Assembly (NCBI GenBank): GCA_940337035.1
Contig: CALNHX010002701.1
Location: forward strand, 62,001 to 126,000
Length of the DNA stretch: 64,000 bases
Direction of reading: 5' to 3'
Source of the DNA: Agriotes lineatus
Taxonomy: Eukaryota > Arthropoda > Insecta > Coleoptera > Elateridae
The first letter of the stretch is position 1, and every line of letters starts with the position of its first letter. Below are positions 1 through 9,420 of the stretch, piece after piece. A program made the translations under genes and the position numbers. The notes beneath the pieces are model-generated. The model was not told the DNA's origin and ran no database searches. It saw only the letters and a program-made list of their open reading frames with translations.

Positions 1-2601
1 GTATTGTTTCATCAAGGCTTTAAATTGGGAACTTATAAATTGTGGTCCGTTATCAACCATACATATTTGAGGAACACCAAAAATAAGGAATACTTCGTTC
101 TCCAGAAACTTGGCTACTGCTTTAGCAGTGGCAGCGCGAACAGCTTTAACTAAGGTAAACTTGGTTAGCCAATCACATACAACTATGATAGAAGTGTTAC
201 CAGTTTTCGTGCGAGGTAAGGGACCCATTATGTCAATTGACAAACATTGAAAAGGGTATAAAATCTTCTTATTTTGGCCCATTAAACCAGGTCTAGCAAG
301 TTGACTAACTTTACTCGCAGCACAAGTTTCACAATGGCGTATGTAACGGATGACATCGGCACGCATTTTAGGCCAGTAATATCGTTCGGAGATTTTACAA
401 AAGGTTTTATAACCACCCAAGTGAGCAGATGTGGGACTGTCATGAAAGAGTTTGTAAATTTCAGTTCGGCGAGAACGAGGTATCACCTGTTTCCATTCCA
501 CTAAGTTGCTAACAATGGCATGACGGTTGGGAACATACTTAAAAAGTCGATGATTTTCAATTCGCCAAGTTGGAAATTGATTAGGACTTTGGCTAACGCG
601 GTCCAGCATTTTTAAGTACCAAGAGTCTAAGTCACCATCAACAAGTTCTAGAGCGGAAACCTGAATAGGAGCTCGCGATAAGGCATCGGGAACTACATTA
701 TGTTTGCCCTGTCGGTGTTGAATTGTAAAATCGTATTGCGACAAACGAACACTCCAACGGGCTAAACGGCCAGTGGGGTCTTTCATATTAGTAAGCCACA
801 ATAAGGAATAGTGGTCAGTTAACACAGTGAAATGTGTACCTTCAATATACGGTCTAAATTTCTCAATGCCAAAGATGACAGCTAAACACTCTCTCTCTGT
901 GACAGAATAATTGCGTTCGGCCTTGTTAAGGGTACGTGAAGCATAAGCAATTACCTTTTCCTCATCGTCAATATTTTGTGTAAGGACACAACCGAGGCCA
1001 AAATTCGAGGCGTCACATTGTAACGTGAACGGTAGCGAAAAATTTGGGCTACTCAAAACAGGAGCGGAGGTCAAACAAGATTTAATTTGATTAAATGATT
1101 TAAGAGCATCATCAGTCCAATGCACACGCTGCTTTTTAGTACGACCTTTAATTAGGTCCGAAATAGGAGCAGTAATAGTGGCAAAATTTGGAACGAAGCG
1201 ACGATACCAAGAAGCTAAGCCAATAAAGCGTTTGACTTCGGTCACCGTATTTGGTTGAGAATATTTGGTGATAGCCAAGATTTTATCAGGGTCCGTGCGT
1301 AAACCATTTTTATCGACAACAAAGCCGAGGTACGTAAGACTGGGACGGCAAAATTGACATTTGTCGATATTGACAGTTAAGTTAGCGTCTTTAAGACGGG
1401 TATAAACTTGCTCTAAGGTGTCCAAGTGTTCTTTAAAGGTTCCAGACACGATAACAATATCGTCTAAATACACGAAGATGTTTTCACCCAATAGCGGACC
1501 AAAAATGCTATCCATGAGACGTTGTTGACTAGCTGGTGCGTTCGCGATCCCAAACGGTACAACTGTAAACTCGAACAAACCACGTCTAGGGACTGTAAAA
1601 GCTGTTTTCTCGCACGAATCGGGATGCAGAGGAATTTGGTGAAAAGCTTGCTTAAGATCGATGGACGTAAGATAACGTGCATCGCGCAATTTATCAAGAA
1701 TGCTATTTAAATATGGTAAAGGATAAGCATCCTTCTTGGTAACCGAATTTAATTTTCGACCATCGAAACAAAGTCGATATGAACCATCTTTCTTTTTGAC
1801 TAAGACCATTGGAGAACTCCAAGGAGATTTCGAGGGACGAATAATGCCCATCTCTAACAAGCGATCAAGTTCGTGGTCGGCATGGACTTGCATAGCAGGA
1901 GACAAAGGATAGTATCTCTGCTTAATAGGAGATGCGTCACCCGTATCAATAGTGTGTACAACTAAATTAGTTAAGTCTAAAGTAGGACCAGAAATTTCAG
2001 CAAATTTCCCAACAACTTGGTCTAGTAAAAGTTTTTGTTGAACTGACAAATCAACTACGCCACAAATAGTCTGCAGCGAAAAAGTTTCAGCCACATCGAA
2101 GCGTCCAGCGACAAAATCAGTCTTTGCTCCAAAAGCGTAGCAAAAATCAACACCTAAAATTAGTGTAGACGGAATTGAGTCACAAATAACCGCATCGATG
2201 GACCTAGTAATACCATCAATGGTAATGGGTAAGGCAACAGTACCTAAAATATTTTGTAGCTGACCGTCAGCAGTAGTCAAGGTAAGCGGAGACTTATTGT
2301 TACACAATTTGAGGTCGTGTCTCTGAAGTAAATATAGACCGTTGCGCCCAATTAAAGTTTGATTGGCCCCTGTATCGCATAGAGCGTGAATAGGTTCGCC
2401 ATTAATATAAATGGTTAAATAAGGACGGTTGTCAGAAAGTTGTTTAGTAAAGGTGGCTGAAGTATTACAAGTCATACGGCAAAATTCATTCACAGTTCGT
2501 AACCAAGATTTCCAAGATAAAGTATCAGCCTTAGTATAATAGGGATAAGGAATAGATCGGCTGTGATATCTACCCTTTACTTTGCGTTTTTTTGATGGCA
2601 T
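1..2601 (-). CDS. pol: Pol polyprotein of gypsy copy 1 (partial, open at the left edge)
   Basis: The frame starts at 2601, overlaps the gag stop by 25 nt in the -1 frame, and runs without a stop to base 1, covering about 867 of the 1075 codons seen in copy 2. It contains the aspartic protease motif DTGA (codons 76-79), reverse transcriptase with YLDD (about 1465), RNase H (D530, E571, D596), the integrase HHCC finger and the first two catalytic aspartates. The third acidic residue (E886 in copy 2) falls beyond the edge. I noted about half a dozen amino-acid changes from copy 2, all missense, including Q to R in the zinc-finger region and E to K near the N-terminus. Expression would need -1 frameshifting from gag. 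Confidence 0.93.
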   Translation of the reverse strand, partial: MPSKKRKVKGRYHSRSIPYPYYTKADTLSWKSWLRTVNEFCRMTCNTSATFTKQLSDNRPYLTIYINGEPIHALCDTGANQTLIGRNGLYLLQRHDLKLCNNKSPLTLTTADGQLQNILGTVALPITIDGITRSIDAVICDSIPSTLILGVDFCYAFGAKTDFVAGRFDVAETFSLQTICGVVDLSVQQKLLLDQVVGKFAEISGPTLDLTNLVVHTIDTGDASPIKQRYYPLSPAMQVHADHELDRLLEMGIIRPSKSPWSSPMVLVKKKDGSYRLCFDGRKLNSVTKKDAYPLPYLNSILDKLRDARYLTSIDLKQAFHQIPLHPDSCEKTAFTVPRRGLFEFTVVPFGIANAPASQQRLMDSIFGPLLGENIFVYLDDIVIVSGTFKEHLDTLEQVYTRLKDANLTVNIDKCQFCRPSLTYLGFVVDKNGLRTDPDKILAITKYSQPNTVTEVKRFIGLASWYRRFVPNFATITAPISDLIKGRTKKQRVHWTDDALKSFNQIKSCLTSAPVLSSPNFSLPFTLQCDASNFGLGCVLTQNIDDEEKVIAYASRTLNKAERNYSVTERECLAVIFGIEKFRPYIEGTHFTVLTDHYSLLWLTNMKDPTGRLARWSVRLSQYDFTIQHRQGKHNVVPDALSRAPIQVSALELVDGDLDSWYLKMLDRVSQSPNQFPTWRIENHRLFKYVPNRHAIVSNLVEWKQVIPRSRRTEIYKLFHDSPTSAHLGGYKTFCKISERYYWPKMRADVIRYIRHCETCAASKVSQLARPGLMGQNKKILYPFQCLSIDIMGPLPRTKTGNTSIIVVCDWLTKFTLVKAVRAATAKAVAKFLENEVFLIFGVPQICMVDNGPQFISSQFKALMKQY
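2526..2592 (-). promoter_or_regulatory. Programmed -1 frameshift module, copy 1
   Basis: At 2586-2592 the minus strand reads A AAA AAC in the gag frame, the canonical X XXY YYZ slippery heptamer. A slip of one base back enters the pol frame exactly. Downstream are the same complementary segments as in copy 2: stem 1 (GGGTAGAT with ATCTATTC) and a loop segment CAGCC able to pair with GGCTG at 2526-2530. The pseudoknot is inferred from complementarity only. Confidence 0.7.
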
Positions 2602-4100
2602 TTAGGACAAGTAGCAAAATAACTATTTGCATGACCGCAAATATAGCAAAAAATAGTCTTATCTGCCGAGCAAGTATGGAAAGTATGGCCTAATTTACGG
2701 CAGTTCCAACAAGTGGTTGTACTTTTCGCACGGTTAGCTCTAGGACCAGAATGTTTAATTGTCATTTGTGCAGTCTGTGTCACAGGTTTTTTAGGAGTAG
2801 GCTGGTAGGCCAAGTCAGGTTCCAGTTGCAAGGATGAGGCAGCAGCAGGATTGCGGTATTTAATATTCTGAATCTTAACATCTTCCAGCTTTTTACACAG
2901 AAATGCAAGGTGTTCAATATCGTGGACTACTGTTAAGGATAATTGAGTAGCGTAAAAAGGTTGCAAGTTTTTCATAATATGCTTAAGTTGAACTGATTCG
3001 GATGGTTTAATGAGTAAACGATCAAATAAATTAAGCAGCACAGCAATAAAAAGTGAGGGTTTTTCATCGGCCCCCTGCTTACGCTTCCTAATTTCGTCCC
3101 ATAATTCCTCATCAAAATCAGTAGGCAAAAAATCAGATCGCAACCTAGCTACCAAGTCGTGCCAGTTTGAAACCCGGTGATGCATAGCACGGTACCATAC
3201 TAACCCACGACCCGAGAAAAGGTCAACAGCACTAGAAAATAATTGATCGTATGAAATGTTACGCGCTACCCTAAGTTCTTCGACACGTTGTAAGAAAGAA
3301 TTTACCCCCATAGTAGTAGTGTCTCCATTAAATGATAAACCCCATTTGCATACCGGTACAGAAACTAAACCTACATGTCTAGGAAAAGACGTCGTAGAGT
3401 AATTAATTTGGTCTAGTTCAGTTCGCAAATTAGCAGTAGCGGACATACTAGGTTGTTGTGTAAAAAAAGGATACGGATGTACGTGCTCATTAGAAAAAGA
3501 TACCCTAGGTCGTTGGAACGTAGATGAAGCTAAACCGGCGGCTTCAGTTATGTTAGGGTTGTCAACAATATTATCTGCCATAGGTTCAATAGTGTCAGAA
3601 TTAGGTGGAGCTACTGTATTAACAGAATCGACAAAATTAGTGGCATCAACATTTGAAGGCAAAGGATCTACTTGTAATTGCGAATCGTCATGCTCATTAC
3701 TAAGTGACTGTAATAAATCTAAGCATTGACTGGTAAGGGTAGAATGCTCCTGTTCTAATTTAGAAGAGGGTTGTAACCTGGTTAGTCGTGAATACAAATG
3801 CGTTAGCCGCGTATCGAGCCGAGCAAATTCAGAATTGCAAGGTGCAGCCGAGAAAGCAGTAACTAATACCGAAAGTTCAGTTAGTTTGCCTTTACAAGTA
3901 TCAAGTTCTAATTGTACATCGAAGGGTGCCACTAATTGATAAGCGTTAAGCAGCGTAGGGTCAGCCTTTTCGAGTAACAACTTAGCACGTAAGGTTCTAC
4001 GACGTTGGTCGACGTTCATACCTTCCACCGTGTCTCTATCTAAACCCCTGAACAGTAGTTCGTAAAGCAGCTCATCAACACGAAGTGCGTTGACATTCAT
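2577..4100 (-). CDS. gag: Gag of gypsy copy 1
   Basis: This 507-residue open frame is the structural protein that would assemble the cytoplasmic particle and package the element RNA. Residues ~250-400 look like a retrotransposon Gag domain (a VWYRA motif near 301-305, then a conserved W at 313). The C-terminus has a CCHC zinc knuckle (C464, C467, H472, C477; CX2CX4HX4C) followed by a second, non-classical cysteine cluster (C485, C488, C498, C501). The ATG at 4100 is the first in frame after the leader. It is nearly identical to the copy 2 protein (for example Q503 here, P there). Its last codons carry the slippery site used to reach pol. Confidence 0.93.
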   Translation of the reverse strand: MNVNALRVDELLYELLFRGLDRDTVEGMNVDQRRRTLRAKLLLEKADPTLLNAYQLVAPFDVQLELDTCKGKLTELSVLVTAFSAAPCNSEFARLDTRLTHLYSRLTRLQPSSKLEQEHSTLTSQCLDLLQSLSNEHDDSQLQVDPLPSNVDATNFVDSVNTVAPPNSDTIEPMADNIVDNPNITEAAGLASSTFQRPRVSFSNEHVHPYPFFTQQPSMSATANLRTELDQINYSTTSFPRHVGLVSVPVCKWGLSFNGDTTTMGVNSFLQRVEELRVARNISYDQLFSSAVDLFSGRGLVWYRAMHHRVSNWHDLVARLRSDFLPTDFDEELWDEIRKRKQGADEKPSLFIAVLLNLFDRLLIKPSESVQLKHIMKNLQPFYATQLSLTVVHDIEHLAFLCKKLEDVKIQNIKYRNPAAASSLQLEPDLAYQPTPKKPVTQTAQMTIKHSGPRANRAKSTTTCWNCRKLGHTFHTCSADKTIFCYICGHANSYFATCPKCHQKNAK

Positions 4101-4173
4101 TTTAAATAGATAATTTTGTCAGAATATTAAATGAGAATTGCAGGTTGCACAGCTGATGTAATACCAAAGTCGG

Positions 4174-4194
4174 GAGCCCCACTCGTTGGCGTCA
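4174..4194 (-). other. Primer-binding site region of copy 1 (diverged)
   Basis: This lies one base inside the 5' LTR, at the position of the tRNA-Lys-type site of copy 2, and shares its GAGCCCCAC part (plus-strand sense). The rest carries an indel and substitutions (ACTCGTTGGCGTCA instead of ACGTTGGGCGCCA). It may be a degraded lysine site or a switch to another primer; I cannot tell which. Confidence 0.5.
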
Positions 4195-4195
4195 G

Positions 4196-5599
4196 TGAAA
4201 CAATAAAAAAGCCAACCTGCGATTGATTACTAATAATAACCAATGGTAGTACAATCGCAGATCAACCCCCTTATCATTTATACACCACGGTAGCTCTGAA
4301 ATGTTTCTTACTTACCGCAATGGCCTAGCTAGCGTCAAAGTCGATGGCCTTGGGTCGCAGATTTCTATCATCAGCTGAGCTGCTGCAAGCTCTTTTAATA
4401 ATAGAAAAAAAAAACACAGGGCGCCAGAAATCACAGATTTCAAGAAATAAAATAAAAAAATAACAAACAATTAAGTTTATTAATCAGCAGATCATGTTTG
4501 GTGGCAACATCAATAATGCGTCGGAAAATCGTTTATCACAATATTAAATAACCTGAATACAATAAATTATACGTGCTGAAAATGCAACACGCACAGCGGA
4601 AATATGTGAACCTCCTTTAGGCTCTTAGATTGAATTTGAATGCAATTCACTGAAGGGATAAGCTTATCACTGTCTGTGTGTATTATCCGTTATCTCGGTA
4701 ATGATAATAAAATAGCGTGAAGCACTTTTTTTACAAAATTCTTAATATGTATTCAATTAGTAAAATTATAAATTTGTAAATTGTAAATTAGGGAACAATT
4801 GATACATTATGTTTTAGATTTATGAGACACAGATTTATGAATGGTTAGTACATTTTGTTTTAGATTTATAAGGCGTAGTTTTAAATTAGTAAATTATAAA
4901 TTTGAAGCGTTGTGAAAAAAATCGATTCAGCCAATAATTCGTGGGCGTTGAAATAAGACTAACCTGGATTGAAAGAAACGCCGGTGGCATGCGTTGAATT
5001 GGTCCAGGATTATCTTAATGTAACAATCACCAACAGCGCAGACCTCGTGGCCAAAGTTGATAAAAGGACAGGCGCTCGGTGTTACAGACGGCAAGCCCCC
5101 AAAATGGCATTCCAGAGGAAGTTGTGAGGGGTCCAAGATTACCAATTATGATGCCAAATAGCATAACCAGTCGCTCAAAAACGGCGTTTAAAAGAGTTAC
5201 TCGAAAGTGGTAACTAAAAGCGGTAACTAAAAGCTGATAAGAAAGAGAAATTACTAAAATGGATAACAAGCAATTAGCGTAAACATACCTGATTTAGTTA
5301 TCAGCTCACTAATGAAATTAATTATTAATTAGTGCTGTAGCACGTGGGAATACTTTCGAAGAAGCAAGTTACTTCGACAGAAAGCGAAAATCAAATGGCC
5401 CAAAATAATCGAATCGCTGTTTGCTGGCGTAAAGCGATAACAAGTGAATTCGGGAAAACCAAATCTAGCGCCTTCGCGCGGACAAAACTTGATATTATTC
5501 GAAATACAGCGAAAATAATTCAAGTGGGAATGTACAGGCTGGCCCGGAAAAGAATAAATAAATGGCGAAACAAATAGCAGGAGCTAAAGATTTGTTTCA
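4196..5599 (-). repeat. 5' LTR of gypsy copy 1 (1404 bp)
   Basis: The ends are TG...CA and the LTR aligns end to end with the LTRs at 35615-37015 and 43527-44927. It differs by a longer A-run near 4404 and about a dozen substitutions. Short open frames inside it (such as 5344-5577) recur in every LTR copy simply because the LTRs are copies; I do not call them genes. Promoter and polyadenylation signals must lie here by family logic, but I did not pinpoint them. Confidence 0.93.
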
Positions 5600-5791
5600 A
5601 AATCAGTTAGTTCTAAGTGTTTACTTAATTCTTAATAATTATAACATGTATCGTTTGCTATAACATGTATCGTTTGTAGCTTTATTTTAAGAAATAAAAT
5701 TTACAATAAACTGTAGTCTTCCTGTAATCTTTTAATCTCATAATCCCTTCGACCGGCATTCGTGGTCCAACTGACCTATACGAAATGCGGG

Positions 5792-6244
5792 CTACACATT
5801 ACCCTTTTTCTGTGACGTCAGAAATAACAAAACATAGCGTTTAAAACGTATGTCTTATATTAAATTGAAATTCAAAAAAATCAATTAGATCGCAGGTAGT
5901 AGACTTTAGAAAGAATTTGACATATACCTAACCTTTAATGTAAGGGATGCTCTAAATAGCACATTATTCAAACCAAGACATTCTTGACTTATGTAATCCG
6001 CGTTTCTCCTATTCGAAGAAGTTCCTAACGCTTAAAATAAGATTGTAGGCTTGCTCGTTTGCTTGTTGTTGCGCGTTATTTTACTGTGATTTTGGACAAA
6101 TGTCACATTGACAGTATTATAAAACAAGCCATACTTTAATTAAGCGGACCTGACCAAAAACTGCAGATTTTTTGTTTCGTCCAGTTCCTTATAGTTAAAT
6201 AAAGAGAGAAAATTGTTACGTCACAGCAAAATGGTAATGTGTAG
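5792..6244. mobile_element. Small inverted-repeat element (MITE-like), about 450 bp
   Basis: About 30 bp at 5792-5821 (CTACACATTACC...TGTGACGTCA) recur inverted at 6216-6244. No coding sequence lies between. No clear target duplication flanks the arms. Outside them is a direct repeat of about 20 bp (CTTCGTGGTCCAATTGAC type) at 5755-5776 and 6253-6273, so the element may sit inside an older repeat. The family is unknown. Confidence 0.55.
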
Positions 6245-6760
6245 ACCTTACCTGCCTTCGTGGTCCAATTGACAAACGCCGCTTGGCACATAATGGAAAT
6301 TATAGTGTTATTGTTTGTTTTCTCCGTGCTTCGAGATTGGCTGTCACTTGACCGAGTGGATCTCTGCCCTAAGCAGTTGTCTTGTAGTGCTTCTTGTCTA
6401 ATTACAAATATTGCCTACTCATTGCAGTCGTTTTGTTTCTACTGGTTCCTTGTTTCCTTGATTTGAAATTTTCGAAAAATGCCGCAAATACGTAGCTTTT
6501 CTTGTCTATTACTTTCAGTATTTCATTGTTGTCTAATTTGACTATCTAAAAGTTTTCAATATGCTGCAATATAACCACATTTCCAACATCAGTTGTACTT
6601 ACTCATTATGTTTTTCGATAGATTTCAAACCTCCATAACGGGTAACAAGCTTGGCTACACGTGACATCTAAACAAATTTCTTTTCCGTCGACCTACCTAT
6701 AAAATGTGATTTTACGGACGCATTTACGTACGAAAACTGTTACTTTTTTGGACACCATTA
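6245..6760. other. Noncoding stretch, nothing recognised
   Basis: AT-rich sequence with only short chance open frames, including 6260-6466, which has no recognisable domain. Confidence 0.5.
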
Positions 6761-6858
6761 ACTTTTCGTCCGCAAACACTTTTGGTCCGCAAATGCTTTT
6801 CGTCCGCAAATGCTTTTCGTTCGCAAACACTTTACGGCCGCACTTTACAGCCGCAAAC
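6761..6858. repeat. 17-bp minisatellite
   Basis: Four adjacent units begin at 6761, 6778, 6795 and 6812, with consensus RCTTTTCGTCCGCAAAY. A shortened unit (6829-6841) and a further diverged one (6842-6858) follow. Related CGTCCG/CGGACG sequence also occurs just upstream. Confidence 0.8.
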
Positions 6859-7383
6859 GGTTTTCGCCTCGGCCAGCAATTTCAGGCATCGTCCATAAAA
6901 AGCCAGTTTTTCGGCCTAGATACATAAATAACTATTTCGGCTTTAACTTATCAAGGGCAGTGATAACTACCCACAATAATTTTGACAAATAACAATCCGA
7001 AAGTGTGCTGCCTTATTTATTAAAGACAACGCACTTGAGTGATATTGTTTGTCAAAACTATAAGAATTTATCACCGGCCGCGGTGAATTCGAGAAGATAA
7101 GTTCTTAAATAAATTAATAAGTTTGCCGAAGCAGGAAGACATTTTTCTGAACAATTCGTTTGACAATTCATTTACTTGTCATACAATAATATTGTAATGT
7201 AATTAGATATTTTCCATAGTAATTGACAATCACTTCAGGTATGATATGATTTGTCAAATTTACAGATGATTGTTCTATAACATAGATTTATATTTATGAA
7301 TACTTTTCTTACTATTTCAAATGTGCTTTAAATTTTCTATCTGGATTCAGTTAGTTGTTCATCTAGCAACGCAGATACCTGCC

Positions 7384-7455
7384 GGGCTCCATAGCTCAGT
7401 GGTTAAGTATTTTGGCTACTGATCTCAGAGTCGAGAGTTCGATCCCCGAGCCTGG
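7384..7455 (+). repeat. tRNA-derived SINE head
   Basis: A 72-nt tRNA-like segment has a box A (TAGCTCAGTGGTTA) and a box B (GAGTTCGATCC) at tRNA spacing, and acceptor-like ends GGGCTC/GAGCCT. The D, anticodon and T stems do not pair well, so this is not a working tRNA gene. It is followed by sequence of a SINE-body kind up to the P-like element at 7724. The 3' end of the SINE is not resolved. Confidence 0.65.
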
Positions 7456-7723
7456 TGAGGTTTTTAAAAAATATGAAATACGGATGAAAACCGCTACAGA
7501 ATAGCATTCGGAAGTGATGTAAAGCCGTGGGTCCCATGTTGCTACGATGTGTAGCATGTAAAAGATCACTTGCTAGGGTTGCAACTCCTTAGTCTCGAAA
7601 AAATTCTAAGTAGGACTAAGGTACCTGGTACTCTGCATGCCTACATCTTGTCTACGGGGTTGAAAAAAGGCCTTATGAAAGACTACTGTTTGACATTAGT
7701 CTCCCCACAACAAATACTACTAC

Positions 7724-9412
7724 CATGGAGGTTAGAGAGGAGGAGATGGAACGATTTGTTGCAAAAGTGGCCGCTTTTCTTGTCGTAAGTTCTCTAGTAC
7801 AGCTATACGTCACCGCGGCGTGAGTGTTCCACTTGTGGCTGAAAATCGTATGCTTACCGTGTTTACTACGTTTAAATTTAACATTTTTTCTGTATTACGG
7901 TTATCAAACGTGTTGTAATGTCGTCCAATTGTTTTGTGCCAGGTTGCAAAACTGGTAATGGAAGTATGAAAGCGTGGAATAGGAAAAATGGATTGGAAAA
8001 CCTTAGTTTTCCAATATTAAAATTTTGCATGAGGGGTAACATATGAGACTTTCCAACAGAAGTTTTTAGCTTTTATCGTATAATATGCACATCACACTGA
8101 GGGGTCCTACAAGAAGTAAAAATTGTATCGACAATATTGTAACCAATCTTAATACTTTGGTACACACCGCAGACCTAATATTCATTTAGCAGACTACAAT
8201 CGTGGAGAAACTATACATATTTTTAAAAAGAGCTATACTCAAACAAACAAAAGAACTGTAACAGTTAAACCAATAATAGAAGTGGGACTAAATAAATTCT
8301 ATAAATATATGAGTTAAGTAAATTGGGATTTTGTTATAAAGTTTTGGTTCTTGATGTAAAATTTGATAAATTAAAATTTACAAATTTGCTACAAGAAGCA
8401 TATCTAGCTTCCTTCAAAAGTAAAACGATTAAGATAGGTACTAAATAGACCAAATTCTGTAAATTGGTTTACTGACGAGACAATGCGAGAATACCTAAGA
8501 TATTTAAACGTTTGCAATTTTAATGTGTAACTTTTATCTATGCTCTGTGTAACAAGTTTTTATAAATGAATTGTAACGTATATGTACGTACATTTATTTT
8601 CTATTATATAATAGTAGCACAAATTAAATTACTTTAATAGTGTTGCTAGCTACAACGTATCCACTATTCTCAAAAATGCATTCACATCATTTAAACTGTT
8701 AACCTGGAGAAATTTGATTAGAAGAAGTTCAGCACCTGTGACAAAAATGGTTACATGTGAATCAGAATCTTACACATTTTGTACATAATTCTGAGTTGTA
8801 CTCATCAAACGAGACCTTCATAACTGAAATTACATAAAATAAATTAGTTCCTTGAATGCAATGCATTAATATGTACAGAGTGGTTTAAAAAGAGCTACAT
8901 GTAGCTGCCTTTCGAATTCCTTTGCATGTGAATTTGTAGGTAACGCTATATTCTTTATTGTCCTCAAACTAACCAGAGCTGTCAATACTTAAACAGATTC
9001 ACAATTCTGGCTAATTTGAGAACTACAAAAAATATACCAGCACATAAAAACTAACATGGAAAAATTCAAAGGCAACTAGATGCAGCTCTTTTTTAATCAG
9101 TTTGTATATTATCAGGAAACTCTGTTTACAAGAATTAAACAAGTTAGCAATATTCATAATGCATAAAACTGGGCTTATGATAAATATGAATGGTAAATAT
9201 AAACGTTTAGCTGACAAATTTTAGCGTTTCCTCTATGAATTAATCAAAATTGCACCTGTTCCCATTGCATTCGCGGCAAAAACAAGCCCAGACTGCAACA
9301 CTTGCGCCTCTAGTGGGGAATTTGGTCACTAAGAACTAGACAACACAAAATAGTGCCATTTCAATATGACATCGGCGCATTTCGTTCCATCTCCTCCTCT
9401 CTAACCTCCATG
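7724..9412 (+). mobile_element. P-element-like transposon, non-autonomous (1689 bp)
   Basis: The terminal inverted repeats are perfect over 31 bp (7724-7754 and 9382-9412) and begin CATGG. An 8-bp direct repeat ACTACTAC flanks them (7716-7723 and 9413-9420). A 31-bp inverted repeat starting CATG with an 8-bp duplication is the signature of Drosophila P elements. Inside is a THAP-like start (7918) but no transposase frame. The target duplication is low in complexity, which weakens it a little; the terminal repeat match does not depend on it. Confidence 0.8.
7918..8046 (+). pseudogene. THAP-type N-terminus fragment inside the P-like element
   Basis: The 42-codon frame begins MSSNCFVPGCKTG, which matches the start of a THAP zinc finger (C at 5 and 10). 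THAP is the DNA-binding domain of P-element transposase. The later part of the domain (second C, H) is not seen in frame and the frame stops at 8044-8046, so this is a remnant. The rest of the element shows no recognisable transposase body. Confidence 0.5.
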
Positions 9413-9420
9413 ACTACTAC

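Larger units (their letters stand above)
1..5599 (-). mobile_element. Ty3/gypsy LTR retrotransposon, copy 1, cut by the left window edge
   Basis: This is the 5' part of the same element that is complete at 35615-44927; bases 1-5599 correspond to 39333-44927 there, in the same orientation. Present are the 5' LTR (4196-5599), primer-binding region, gag and most of pol. The last ~200 pol codons, the 3' noncoding part and the 3' LTR lie outside the window. The two copies differ by scattered substitutions (roughly one per cent by eye) and by a few bases of LTR length, so they are separate insertions of one young family. The long LTR, the tRNA-Lys-type primer site of copy 2 and the total size suggest the Osvaldo/Ulysses group; that placement is inference. 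Confidence 0.93.

Noticed and set aside
5344..5577. 77-codon plus-strand frame in the LTR, recurring at 36760 and 44672, and minus frames in the same LTRs
   Set aside because: They recur only because the LTRs are near-identical copies; no domain and no independent evidence of coding.
7384..7455. Functional tRNA gene
   Set aside because: Box A and box B are good, but the D, anticodon and T stems do not pair; a SINE head is the better reading.
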